In this document: piece after piece, positions 52,185-60,756 of the stretch
Numbering within the stretch: position 1 is the stretch's first letter
Layout of the letters: every line of letters starts with the position of its first letter
NCBI RefSeq assembly: GCF_030295425.1
Contig: NZ_AP027081.1
Location: 3,331,001 to 3,395,000, forward strand
Source of the DNA: Mesoterricola sediminis
GTDB taxonomy: Bacteria; Acidobacteriota; Holophagae; Holophagales; Holophagaceae
DNA: 64,000 nt
Reading direction: 5' to 3'
Program-made: the position numbers and the translations under genes
Notes under the pieces: model-generated
What the model was told of the DNA's origin: nothing
The model's database searches: none
What the model saw: only the letters and a program-made list of their open reading frames with translations

Positions 52185-53523
52185 GTGGGTACCTCAGATC
52201 CAGCAGTCCTCCCAACCGGCCTACCTGGCGATCGCCGACGCCATCGGGACCGCCATCCGCCTGGGCCAGCTCCGGCCGGGGGACCAGCTCCCCACCCACC
52301 GCCTCATGGCGGATCTCCTGGGCATCAACGTCAGCACCGTCACCCGGGCCTACCGGGAAGCCGCCCGGCGGCGCTACCTGGGCGGGGAAGTGGGCCGGGG
52401 CACGTACGTCCTGGGCGTCGCCTCCGAGGCCGCCCTCTTCGCCCTGCAGCGCAAGCCCATCGGCGGCGTCATCGATCTCTCCGCCAACGTGCCCCCCGTC
52501 TCGCCCCAGGACCCGGACCTGGCGGCCACGCTCGGTCGTATGGACGCCACGGACGCTGCCCGTCTGCTCCATTACCCCTCCGCCGGGGACGCCCTCGTGC
52601 ACCTGGACGCCGCCTCCCGCTGGCTGCGCCGCCGGGCCGTGGAGGCCGCCCCCGAGGACCTCCTGCCCTGCGCCGGGGCCCAGCACGCCATGGACACCGC
52701 CATCTCCCTCTTCCCCGAGGCCGAGGAGGTGGCCTGCGAGGCCCTGGTCTACCCCGGCCTCAAGGCGGCGGCCCGCCACTGGAAGCGGCGCCTCCAGTCC
52801 CTGCCCATGGACGGCGAGGGCATGCTCCCGTCGGCCCTCGAGGCCGCGTTCCGGGGCGGCGTCCGCCTCGCCGTGGTCTCCCCCACCCTGCACAACCCCA
52901 CCGCCAGCACCATGAGCCTGGAGCGCCGGCGCACCCTCGCGGCCATCGCGCGGAAGTGGGACGCGGTCCTCATCGAGGAGGACGTGTACGGCCTCCTCGA
53001 GCCGGGCGCGCCCCCCGCCCTGGCTTCCCTCGCCCCCGAGCGCGTGGTCTACCTGACCGGCCTGTCCAAGACCGTGGCCCCGGGCCTCCGCCTGGGCTAC
53101 CTGGCCTTCCCGCCGGGCATGCGCGCCCGGGCCCGGGAGGCCGAGCACCACACCACCTGGTACGTCTCGCCGCTCACCGCGGCCCTGGCCTCCCGCTGGA
53201 TGGAGGACGGCACCGCCTGGCGCCGCCTCCAGGCCCTCCGCCGCGAACTCGCGGCCCGCCACCGCCTCTGCCGGGGCGCCCTCGCGGGCATGCCCTGGAA
53301 GGGCTCCCCCCACTGCCCCCACCTGTGGATCCCCTCCCCCCGGGGCGGCTCCGCGGCCTTCGCCAAGCGCGCCGCGGAGGCCGGCGTCATCGTCGTCCCC
53401 GCGGACGTGTTCTCCACGGGCCGGCAGGCCCAGGACGGCGTGCGCCTCTCCCTGGGCGCCGCCACGGACCGGGCCGCCCTCGCCGAGGCCCTGTACCGCA
53501 TCGCGGCCCTGGCTCACTCGTAG
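52177..53523 (+). CDS. MocR-family regulator (GntR HTH fused to aminotransferase-like domain)
   Basis: About 448 residues from ATG 52177; ATGs at 52165 and 52183 are alternatives and none has a clear ribosome-binding site. A GntR winged HTH (residues about 10-75, with LRPGDQLPTHRLMADLLGIN and VSTVTRAYREAARRRYL) is followed by an aminotransferase class-I-like domain with HNPTAST and the PLP Lys in YLTGLSKTVAPGLRLGYL. MocR proteins sense PLP or PLP-linked amino compounds. It is divergent from the dsrC operon, which includes a PLP-dependent desulfurase, so it is probably the operon's regulator. Its end overlaps the convergent permease gene by 10 bp. Confidence 0.85.
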   Translation: MTMWVPQIQQSSQPAYLAIADAIGTAIRLGQLRPGDQLPTHRLMADLLGINVSTVTRAYREAARRRYLGGEVGRGTYVLGVASEAALFALQRKPIGGVIDLSANVPPVSPQDPDLAATLGRMDATDAARLLHYPSAGDALVHLDAASRWLRRRAVEAAPEDLLPCAGAQHAMDTAISLFPEAEEVACEALVYPGLKAAARHWKRRLQSLPMDGEGMLPSALEAAFRGGVRLAVVSPTLHNPTASTMSLERRRTLAAIARKWDAVLIEEDVYGLLEPGAPPALASLAPERVVYLTGLSKTVAPGLRLGYLAFPPGMRARAREAEHHTTWYVSPLTAALASRWMEDGTAWRRLQALRRELAARHRLCRGALAGMPWKGSPHCPHLWIPSPRGGSAAFAKRAAEAGVIVVPADVFSTGRQAQDGVRLSLGAATDRAALAEALYRIAALAHS

Positions 53524-54740
53524 CGGAGGGCGTCGATCACGTCCAGGCGCGAGGCCTTGAGGGCGGGCAGGAACCCCGCGGCCACCCCCACCGCGCCGCT
53601 GAAGCCCATGCCCAGCGCCACGGCCCAGGGGGCCATCACCGCGGTGGTGGAGGAGAAGGCGCTCAGCAGGCCCAGGGTGGCCGCCGCCGCGGCCACGCCC
53701 GCGGCGCCCCCGGCCAGGGAGAGCACCACGGCCTCGGCGAGGAACTGGAGCAGGATCGTGCGCCGGTAGGCCCCGAGGGCCCGCCGCACCCCGATCTCCC
53801 GGGTCCGCTCCGTCACCGTGACGAGCATGATGTTGGAGATGCCGATGCCGCCCACGACGAGGGAGATGGCCGAGGCCATGGCCAGGAAGAAGGTGAGGAC
53901 GTCGGCCTGCTGGCTCATCATCTTCACCAGGTCGTCCTGCTTCCGGATGGTGAAGGTGGATTCCTCCCCCCCCTGGAGGTGCAGGCGCTGGCGCAGCAGG
54001 GCGGTGATCTCGGCCTCCGCCAGCTGGGCCCGGCCCTCCCGGGCGCTCACCAGGAGGTTCGAGATGCGGTCCCGGCCCATGAGCTTGCGCATGACGGTGG
54101 AATAGGGGGCGACCACCACGTCGTCCTGGTCCCCCATCATCCCGGCCCCCTTGGAGGCGAGGACGCCGATGACCTCGAAGGGCACCTTGCCCAGGCGGAT
54201 CGTCTGGCCCACCGGGTCGTCCCCGCCGGGGAAGAGGTTCCGCGCGACGGTGGTCCCGACCAGGCAGACCTTGGCCTGGGCCTTGACCTCGGCCGGCGTG
54301 AAGACCCGCCCGTCCCGCACCGTCCAGCCCTGGATGAGGGGGAAGGAGGTCCCCGCCCCCTGCACGCTGGTGAGGTAGTTCGCGTTCTGGAAGATGGCCG
54401 CGGCCTGGGTCCGGACCTGGGGCATGGCGGCCACCACGCTGGAGGCCGTCAGCTCCTGCTCGATGAGCGCCGCGTCCTCCTCGCGGAGCACCTCCACCCC
54501 GCCCGCGGCCATGGGCCCCATGCGGCTGTTGGAGGAACTGCCCCCGTTGAAGATGATCAGGGTGTTCGAGCCCATGTTCCGGATCACCCGGAGGGTGGCC
54601 TCCTTGGAGCCCGTTCCGATGCCGATCATCACGATGACCGACCCCACGCCGATGATGATGCCCAGCATCGTCAGGAGCGCCCGGGACAGGTTCCGCCGGA
54701 GGGCGGCGAAGGCGAGGCGGAGGAGTTCGGCGAGGCTCAT
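53514..54740 (-). CDS. ABC-type permease, MacB/FtsX-like, without ATPase
   Basis: A 408-residue permease of the MacB type: an N-terminal membrane segment (LSRALLTMLGIIIGVGSVIVMIG), a large periplasmic domain (residues about 50-270), and three C-terminal segments with VVGGIGISNIMLVTVTERTREIGVRRALGA, the conserved FtsX motif. In E. coli MacB carries its ATPase at the N-terminus; here neither a fused nor a separate ATPase gene is present in the operon, only the adaptor 9 bp upstream. It may use an ATPase encoded elsewhere, for example a LolD-like protein, to move lipids, peptides or drugs. Confidence 0.85.
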   Translation of the reverse strand: MSLAELLRLAFAALRRNLSRALLTMLGIIIGVGSVIVMIGIGTGSKEATLRVIRNMGSNTLIIFNGGSSSNSRMGPMAAGGVEVLREEDAALIEQELTASSVVAAMPQVRTQAAAIFQNANYLTSVQGAGTSFPLIQGWTVRDGRVFTPAEVKAQAKVCLVGTTVARNLFPGGDDPVGQTIRLGKVPFEVIGVLASKGAGMMGDQDDVVVAPYSTVMRKLMGRDRISNLLVSAREGRAQLAEAEITALLRQRLHLQGGEESTFTIRKQDDLVKMMSQQADVLTFFLAMASAISLVVGGIGISNIMLVTVTERTREIGVRRALGAYRRTILLQFLAEAVVLSLAGGAAGVAAAAATLGLLSAFSSTTAVMAPWAVALGMGFSGAVGVAAGFLPALKASRLDVIDALRYE

Positions 54741-54749
54741 GGCGGCCCC

Positions 54750-55967
54750 CTAGCGGGGCGGCCCCGGAGGGCCTCCGAGGGTGGCCTTCTGCTGGGCGGG
54801 GGCGGCCGCCTGCGCCTGGTCGGAGCCCGCCAGCACCTGCAGGCCCTCCCGGATCCCCTCGCCCGAGATCTCGGTGTACTGCTGCCCCGCCGCGCCAAGG
54901 ACCACCGGCACGGGCCGGGGCGCGCCGTTCTCCAGGACCCAGACGCGGGCCCCGCCCTCCGGCTTCGCTCCGGTGGTCCCGGGGTTGTAGCGCAGGGCGG
55001 CGTTGGGGACCCTCAGGACCCCCTTCCGCTCCGTGGTGAGGATGGCCACGTTGGCGGTCATGCCCGGGAACAGGGCGAGCTCGCCCTGGTAGATGGCGGC
55101 CCCGGGCTCCCGGTAGCGGGAGGTGCCGGCCACCTTGGCGACGGGCGCGCTCCCCGCGGGCCGGGGGACGTTGTCCACCTCCATGACGACGGTGTAGGTC
55201 ACCACGTTGTTGGAGACGGTGGGATTGAGCTGCACCTCGCTGACGACGCCGCGGAAGGTCATGCCCTGGTAGCTGTCCACGGTGAAGGTGGCCTGCTGCC
55301 CGGGCCGGATCTGCCCGATGTCCGACTCGTCGATGGAGGCGGACACCTTCATCCGCGACAGGTCCTTGGCGATGACGAAGAGGCTCGGCGTGCTGAAGCT
55401 GGCGGCCACGGTCTGGCCCACGTCCACCACGCGGCTCACCACGACCCCGTCCACCGGCGCCGTGATGGTGCAGTAGGCGAGGTTGATGCGGGCCCGCTGC
55501 AGGGCCGACCGGGCGGCCTCGAGGTCGCCCGAGGCCGTTTCGAAGGCGGTCTCCTTGGCCTGCAGGTCCGCCTTGGAAACCAGCTGTTGGGCGGCCATCC
55601 GCCGGTAGCGGTCCCGCTCCTCCCGGGCCAGGTCGCAGGAGGCCTGGGCCTTGCGGAGGGCGGCCCTGGCGTCGGCCACCTGCGTCTCGTTCACCGTGGG
55701 GTCGATGCGGGCGATCACCTGGCCCTTGCGCACCACGCTGTTGAAGTCGGCCTTGAGGTCCGTCACCGAACCGGACACCTGGGTGCCCACGGACACGGAG
55801 ATCAGGGCGTTCACCGTCCCGGTGGCCGTGACCTTGCGGACCACCTCCCCCCGTTCGATGGGAACGAAGCGCCAGGCCGGCGCGGGCTTCGGCCGGAAGG
55901 CGGCCAGGGCGGCGCAGCCCGCGAGGACGGCGGCGGTGGGGAGGGCCACGAGGAGGGATCGGCGCAT
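54750..55967 (-). CDS. MacA-like periplasmic adaptor
   Basis: A 405-residue membrane-fusion protein from ATG 55967, with a signal or anchor segment containing a possible lipobox (MRRSLLVALPTAAVLAGCAA). Layout: GTVNALISVSVGTQVSGSVTDL (lipoyl half), a helical hairpin at about residues 95-165, then YCTITAPVDGVVVSRVVDVGQ and IDESDIGQIRPGQQATFTVD. This is the MacA/HlyD pattern. It is transcribed before the permease gene. Such adaptors bridge an inner-membrane ABC transporter to a TolC-like protein. Confidence 0.87.
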   Translation of the reverse strand: MRRSLLVALPTAAVLAGCAALAAFRPKPAPAWRFVPIERGEVVRKVTATGTVNALISVSVGTQVSGSVTDLKADFNSVVRKGQVIARIDPTVNETQVADARAALRKAQASCDLAREERDRYRRMAAQQLVSKADLQAKETAFETASGDLEAARSALQRARINLAYCTITAPVDGVVVSRVVDVGQTVAASFSTPSLFVIAKDLSRMKVSASIDESDIGQIRPGQQATFTVDSYQGMTFRGVVSEVQLNPTVSNNVVTYTVVMEVDNVPRPAGSAPVAKVAGTSRYREPGAAIYQGELALFPGMTANVAILTTERKGVLRVPNAALRYNPGTTGAKPEGGARVWVLENGAPRPVPVVLGAAGQQYTEISGEGIREGLQVLAGSDQAQAAAPAQQKATLGGPPGPPR

Positions 55968-56140
55968 GGGAGGTTTCCAAGGAACGGGCGGTTGGGCTCC
56001 GCTTCCATGAGGGTAGACGCGCCCCCCGCACGCGCGTTCAGGCCGACCGCCGACCGTTGAATCGCCACCGCCGAACGTCAAGGGCGTCCCGGCGGATGGG
56101 GCGTCCCTGGTAGGATGCCGACGCACCGCCCGGAGCCCCC

Positions 56141-56536
56141 ATGACCCGACCCGCCGCCGCCCTTCTCCTGACCCTGGCCCTGGCCGGATGCGGCGGGGGC
56201 AGGTCCCCGGTCCGAAGCCAGGCCCTCCCCTCCGGCGCCACGGTCCAGGTCCTGGCCTGCGGCCTCACCTGGGGCGCGGAGCACGACGAGCGCCTGCCGG
56301 ACCAGGACGCCTTCGGCCTGGAGATCCTCACCACCCTCGCCGACCCCGCCGCCCGGGACCGGGAGGCGGCGGAGGCCTTCGAACTGGTCCGGGGCGCCTC
56401 GGAGGCCTGGGGCTTCCGGAGCGGCACGGTCACCGCCTACCGCAACCTGGACCGCCGTGGCCCCTTCGACGTCTACGCCTTCACCCGCGGGGCCGGCGGG
56501 GCATGGACCTGGAAGCGCCTCGCGGGCCGTCCCTGA
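56141..56536 (+). CDS. Small lipoprotein of unknown function
   Basis: A 131-residue protein with a lipoprotein signal (MTRPAAALLLTLALAGCGGG; lipobox LAGC). The rest is a small domain (ATVQVLACGLTWGAEHDERL, FELVRGASEAWGFRSGTVTA) with no recognised family. It lies alone between two minus-strand genes. Membrane anchoring is inferred from the lipobox. Confidence 0.7.
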   Translation: MTRPAAALLLTLALAGCGGGRSPVRSQALPSGATVQVLACGLTWGAEHDERLPDQDAFGLEILTTLADPAARDREAAEAFELVRGASEAWGFRSGTVTAYRNLDRRGPFDVYAFTRGAGGAWTWKRLAGRP

Positions 56537-56554
56537 GGCAACCCGGGGCCGCGG

Positions 56555-57475
56555 TCAGAGATCGAGGTTCCAGGCCCGGAGCCGCCTCCCCGCCCAGGTC
56601 CGCCAGCCCCCGGCCACCTTCCGCCCCGCCTCCAGGTGATCCGCCCCGGGAACGACGGTGAGGTCCGCGCCCGGCCCAGCCACGGCGCGAACCCCGGTCA
56701 ACGGGGTGATGCCGTCCCGGTCACCGGCCAGAAAGGCCAGGGGTGTGCGCAGGCCCCGGGCGGCCTGGGATGGGGCCACGTCCGCCAGATTGAGGCCGAC
56801 CTCCCGGCTGGCCTTCCATAGGGCAAGCCGGAGGGCGGGTCGGAGGAGGACTTCCAGCCAGCCGAGGGTACCCCGCAGATGATCCCGGGCCGCCTCCGGC
56901 AGGCTGGCAAAGGGGGATTCCAACAGCGCCCCCGCCAGGGGTCCGCCGTGGGCCTCAAGGCGCTGAAGGGCCAGCAGCGCGACACCGGCTCCCTGGCTGG
57001 CGCCCACCAGCAGGATCCGCTCCCTGGGCGTGCCCGCGGCCTCGAGGGCCCGCACCACCGCCTCCGCATCCTGCTGTTCCCAGGCGCCCAGAGTGGACGG
57101 CGCCGTGGGATCCGCGTCCCGGCCCCGGAAGGTGAAGACGGCCCCGTCCCAGCCCGGGAGGTCCAGGAGCCGGGGCGCGGGGCCCCACCCATCGTCGCCG
57201 AACCCGTGAAGCAGCACGGCGACCCCGCGGGAGCCGGGCCGGTCCAGGCGCCAGACCTGGAGGCGGCGCCCCTGGCCACCCTGGCAGGGGAAGGCGGACC
57301 ACCGCCCTGCCCCGCCCGCGATCTGGGCCCGGAGGTCGGCCTTGGCCTGCTCGGTCCGGGGCGGGAGGGGCACCCGGAGGAGACGGGGCGGCAGGAGGAT
57401 CCAGCCGGCCAAACCGTTGAGGGCCAGCCAGATCCCCACCGCGCCCAGGAAGGCGAGGAGGGCCGTGCGTTTCAT
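56555..57475 (-). CDS. Membrane-anchored alpha/beta hydrolase
   Basis: A 306-residue protein with an N-terminal hydrophobic helix (LAFLGAVGIWLALNGLAGWIL) and a serine-hydrolase core: VAVLLHGFGDDGW near residue 85, nucleophile Ser in LLVGASQGAGVAL near 160, Asp in FLAGDRDGITPL and His in VVPGADHLEAG. The set resembles the YqkD/monoglyceride-lipase-like group. The substrate is unknown. It lies 31 bp downstream of argC on the same strand, so it could be the last gene of the arginine operon, but nothing in its sequence links it to arginine. Confidence 0.78.
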   Translation of the reverse strand: MKRTALLAFLGAVGIWLALNGLAGWILLPPRLLRVPLPPRTEQAKADLRAQIAGGAGRWSAFPCQGGQGRRLQVWRLDRPGSRGVAVLLHGFGDDGWGPAPRLLDLPGWDGAVFTFRGRDADPTAPSTLGAWEQQDAEAVVRALEAAGTPRERILLVGASQGAGVALLALQRLEAHGGPLAGALLESPFASLPEAARDHLRGTLGWLEVLLRPALRLALWKASREVGLNLADVAPSQAARGLRTPLAFLAGDRDGITPLTGVRAVAGPGADLTVVPGADHLEAGRKVAGGWRTWAGRRLRAWNLDL

Positions 57476-57506
57476 GCCCCGGGTTACGGGGGAGGGCCGC
57501 CGGGGT

Positions 57507-58508
57507 TCAGCCGGGCCAGGTGCCGGGGATGAGGAGGCCGGTGGTTTCCTTGAGACCCAGGGCCAGGTTCATGCACTGGACGGCCTGGCTGGCCATGCCC
57601 TTGCCCAGGTTGTCGATGGCCGTCATCACGGCCCCGTTGCCGCCGGACGCGGCCACGGCCAGGTCGCAGAAGGCGCTGCCCGCCACGGCCCCCACCCGGG
57701 GGGAATCGGAAACCAGGCGAACGAAGGGCTCGTCCCGGTAGGTGGCCTCGGCCCGGGCCTTCAGGTCGGCCCCGGTGAGCCCCTCGGGGAGGCGGAACTG
57801 GAGGGCCGCGAAGATCCCCCGCACCAGGGGCGCGCTCTGGGGGATGAAGGCCAGCTCGCCCTGGATGCCCAGGGCGGCCATGCCCAGCTTCACCTCGGCC
57901 ATGTGCTGGTGGACGAGGGGCTTGTAGGCCCGGAAATCCTGGGCCCGCAGGGGGTGGTGGGTGCCCTCGGAGGGGCTGGCGCCGCTGCCGCTGGAGCCCG
58001 TGGCCCCGGTGGCGGCCATCCAGCCCACGTCCAGGCCCCGGAGGGGCAGGAGGGCCAGCTGCAGGGCCGTGGCGAAGCATCCGGCGCAGGCGATGCGCCT
58101 GGCGCCCCGCAGGGCCTCGCGGTTCCACTCGGGGAGGCCGTAGGCGAAGCGGTCCCGGTGCTCGGCCCCCCGGAAATCGGTGCTCAGGTCCAGGAGGACC
58201 ACCTGCTCCGCGATCCCCGCGGCGGCCCAGGCCGCCTCCAGGGAGGGGAGGAGGGCCGTCAGCTCCCCGTGGGGGAGGGCGGAGAAGACGACGGGCTGGC
58301 CCGCGGCGCCGAACCGGTCCCAGGCGATGGTCTCCTCCAGGCGGCCTTCCACGATGCCCCGCAGGTTGGGGTGCACGTCCCCGAAGGCGCGGCCCGCGTG
58401 GCGGGAGGTGCCCCGCAGGGAGGCGGTGGCGGGATGGCCCGAGAGCCAGCGCAGCAGTTCGCCGCCCCCGTAGCCGGAGGCGCCCAGGATCGCGACGTCG
58501 AGCTTCAC
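57507..58508 (-). CDS. argC: N-acetyl-gamma-glutamyl-phosphate reductase
   Basis: A 333-residue enzyme from GTG 58508, overlapping the stop of the P-loop gene (GTGA). VAILGASGYGGGELLRWL is the NADPH-binding motif; ACAGCFATALQLALLPL carries the catalytic Cys; ATGATGSSGSGASPSEGTHH and the IPQSAPLVRGIFAAL segment match ArgC. It makes N-acetylglutamate semialdehyde in arginine synthesis. It is the sixth gene of the operon, downstream of the unknown P-loop protein. Confidence 0.92.
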   Translation of the reverse strand: MKLDVAILGASGYGGGELLRWLSGHPATASLRGTSRHAGRAFGDVHPNLRGIVEGRLEETIAWDRFGAAGQPVVFSALPHGELTALLPSLEAAWAAAGIAEQVVLLDLSTDFRGAEHRDRFAYGLPEWNREALRGARRIACAGCFATALQLALLPLRGLDVGWMAATGATGSSGSGASPSEGTHHPLRAQDFRAYKPLVHQHMAEVKLGMAALGIQGELAFIPQSAPLVRGIFAALQFRLPEGLTGADLKARAEATYRDEPFVRLVSDSPRVGAVAGSAFCDLAVAASGGNGAVMTAIDNLGKGMASQAVQCMNLALGLKETTGLLIPGTWPG

Positions 58509-59557
58509 GCCTTCACCTCCGTGGCGGCCTTGAGCTTGGCCACGACGATGCGGCCCAGTTCGGCGGCCTGGGTCCGGGCGTTGCAGGCCGGCAGGCCCAG
58601 GCTCTCCACGAACCGGCCCCCGACGCGGTTGTCGGTGGCGGGGCCGGCGACGACGTCCACCTGGATGCCGTAGGCGTCCCGGAGGTTGCGCACGCCGCCC
58701 TCCACGCCCACGGGGTCGTTGGCGCAGAGCACGTGGGCCACGCCCCAGCCCAGGAGCTCCTCGTCGGACAGGATGGCCTGGACGCCGTACTCGCCCATGA
58801 TGCCGTCCCCGGTCTCGGCCACGATGACGTCCACGCCCTTGGCCGCGAGCTCCGTGAAGATCTTCCGGGCCGCGCCGGGCGCGGTGGCCGGGCCGGAGCA
58901 GGCCACGCCCGCGTCGGTGAAGTCGAGGATGGCGTCGGCGCCGTAGTCCTGCATGGCCAGGATGTCCCGCTGGAGGCTGACGCCGGTGAGCTTGGCGCCG
59001 CCCACCTTGTAGCCGGCCTGGGAGAGGGCCCGCACGAGGACGCAGGCCGCCAGGGTCTTGCCGGCGTTCATGCAGGTGCCGGCCACGTAGACCACGGGGA
59101 CCTTGGGGGCGCCGGGCTTGCCCTCCACGGCGCCGGACTGGATGAAGGCGGGCTGGCCGAGGCGGCTCCCGAACTGGGGGAACTCCAGCACCTGGCCCAG
59201 GATCTCCACCTCGAAGGGGGCGCCCACCCCGGGATTGCGGGAGACGCACTGGCCGATGACCCCGCCCAGGTTGAGGAGATGCAGCCGGTCGCCCTGGGCG
59301 ACCCGGGACGGCATGACGCCCTCGTAGCCCTGGAGGGCGTTCCGGTGCCCGAGGGCGCCCACGATGACGTCCCCGTCGTGCAGGACGCTCATGCGCCCGT
59401 GCACGTCCTCGAGCTCGTTGTAGACGGTCTTCTCGCCCACGATGCGGCCCGCGACCACCGCGCCCTCCCGGGCCTCGATGTCGGGGGTGAGGGTGACCCA
59501 GCGGCCCAGACCGAGGTTCCGGGTCACCGAGGCGATCTTGTCCAGGTGGATCCTCAT
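58505..59557 (-). CDS. P-loop NTPase of unknown role in the arginine operon (DUF1611-like)
   Basis: A 350-residue protein. I start it at ATG 59557 with GGGAG upstream; an ATG at 59569 touching the argG stop is an alternative. The N-terminal 130 residues are beta-rich and end in LGQVLEFPQFG. The C-terminal part has a Walker A (GTCMNAGKT near residue 170), a DFTDAGVACSG loop, AETGDGIMGEYG and a LCANDPVGVEGG segment, like DUF1611/MobB-type NTPases. No arginine step needs it. It is coupled to argC by a GTGA overlap and follows argG by 11 bp. Amino-acid ligation, N-acyl group handling or regulation are all open. Confidence 0.75.
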   Translation of the reverse strand: MRIHLDKIASVTRNLGLGRWVTLTPDIEAREGAVVAGRIVGEKTVYNELEDVHGRMSVLHDGDVIVGALGHRNALQGYEGVMPSRVAQGDRLHLLNLGGVIGQCVSRNPGVGAPFEVEILGQVLEFPQFGSRLGQPAFIQSGAVEGKPGAPKVPVVYVAGTCMNAGKTLAACVLVRALSQAGYKVGGAKLTGVSLQRDILAMQDYGADAILDFTDAGVACSGPATAPGAARKIFTELAAKGVDVIVAETGDGIMGEYGVQAILSDEELLGWGVAHVLCANDPVGVEGGVRNLRDAYGIQVDVVAGPATDNRVGGRFVESLGLPACNARTQAAELGRIVVAKLKAATEVKA

Positions 59558-59568
59558 GGCGTCTCCCA

Positions 59569-60756
59569 TCATTCCTTGGCCTTCAGGGCGATCATCTGGG
59601 GCACGCCGAAGACCTTGGCGAAACCGGCGGCCTCCGAGCCGCTCCAGAGGCTGGTGGATTCGCCGTAGGCGGCGAGGTCCTTGCGCATCAGGGTGCGGGG
59701 GGAGCGCACGCCCTGGACGGTGAAGGCGTAGGGGCGGATCTCCACGCGCACGTCGCCGGTCACGGCCTGCTGGCTGGAGTCCAGGAAGGCCTCCAGGTCG
59801 CGGGCGACGGGATCGAAGAAGTGCCCTTCGTGGAGGAGGCTGCCGTAGAGGTTGCCGAGGCTCTCCTTCCAGAAGAGCTGCTTGCCGGTGAGGACGAGCT
59901 TCTCCAGCTCCCGGTGGGCGCCGATGACCAGGTGGGCGCCGGGGGCCTCGAAGGCCACGCGGCCCTTGATGCCCATGATGGTGTCGCCCAGGTGGATGCC
60001 CCGGCCGATGCCGTAGGCGCTGCCGAGCTTGTTGAGGGCCTGGACCACGCCGACGGGGCCGATGGGCTCCCCGTCCAGGGAGACCGGAACGCCCTTGCGG
60101 AAGCCCAGCACGATGGTCTTCGGGGCGAGGGCGGGATCGATCCCGCCGCCGGGGTAGGCCTCCTCGGGGAGGTGCTGCCAGGAGTCGTGGGTCTCCTTCC
60201 CGCCCACGCTGGTGCCCCACATGCCCTCGTTGACGCTGTAGGCCTCCACCTTCTCGGGGAAGGGGAAGCCGCGGGCCTCGAGGAAGGCGCGCTCCTCGGC
60301 GCGGCTCGGCGCCAGCTCCCGGATGGGGGCCATGAGCTCCAGCTCCGGCGCCAGGGCGCGGAAGGCCACGTCGAAACGCACCTGGTCGTTGCCGGCCCCC
60401 GTGGACCCGTGGGCCAGGGCGGTGGCCCCGATCTCCCGGGCGTAGGCGACGGCCCGGCGCGCCTGGCAGACCCGCTCGGCGCTCACCGAGAGGGGGTAGA
60501 GGCCGCCCCGGAGGACGTTGCCCGCCACCAGGTGGCGCAGATAGTCCTGGAAGAGCTCCTCCCGGGCGTCGAGGGTGGCGTGGCTGGCGGCGCCGAGCCG
60601 GGTGGCCATGGACTCGATGCGGGCCAGCTCCTCGGGGGAGAAGCCGCCGGTGTCGACGGTGACGGTGTGGACCTCGTGGCCCCGGCTCTTGAGGAGCAGG
60701 ACGCAGTACGACGTGTCGAGGCCGCCGGAGAAGGCGAGGAGGACTTTGTGGCTCAT
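59569..60756 (-). CDS. argG: Argininosuccinate synthase
   Basis: A 395-residue ATP-dependent enzyme joining citrulline and aspartate. LLAFSGGLDTSYCVLLLK is the N-terminal PP-loop motif, AHGSTGAGNDQVRFD near residue 115 is the second signature, and YSVNEGMWGTSVGGKE near 175 matches the bacterial type. Length is in the usual range. Its start overlaps the argH stop (ATGA). Confidence 0.93.
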   Translation of the reverse strand: MSHKVLLAFSGGLDTSYCVLLLKSRGHEVHTVTVDTGGFSPEELARIESMATRLGAASHATLDAREELFQDYLRHLVAGNVLRGGLYPLSVSAERVCQARRAVAYAREIGATALAHGSTGAGNDQVRFDVAFRALAPELELMAPIRELAPSRAEERAFLEARGFPFPEKVEAYSVNEGMWGTSVGGKETHDSWQHLPEEAYPGGGIDPALAPKTIVLGFRKGVPVSLDGEPIGPVGVVQALNKLGSAYGIGRGIHLGDTIMGIKGRVAFEAPGAHLVIGAHRELEKLVLTGKQLFWKESLGNLYGSLLHEGHFFDPVARDLEAFLDSSQQAVTGDVRVEIRPYAFTVQGVRSPRTLMRKDLAAYGESTSLWSGSEAAGFAKVFGVPQMIALKAKE

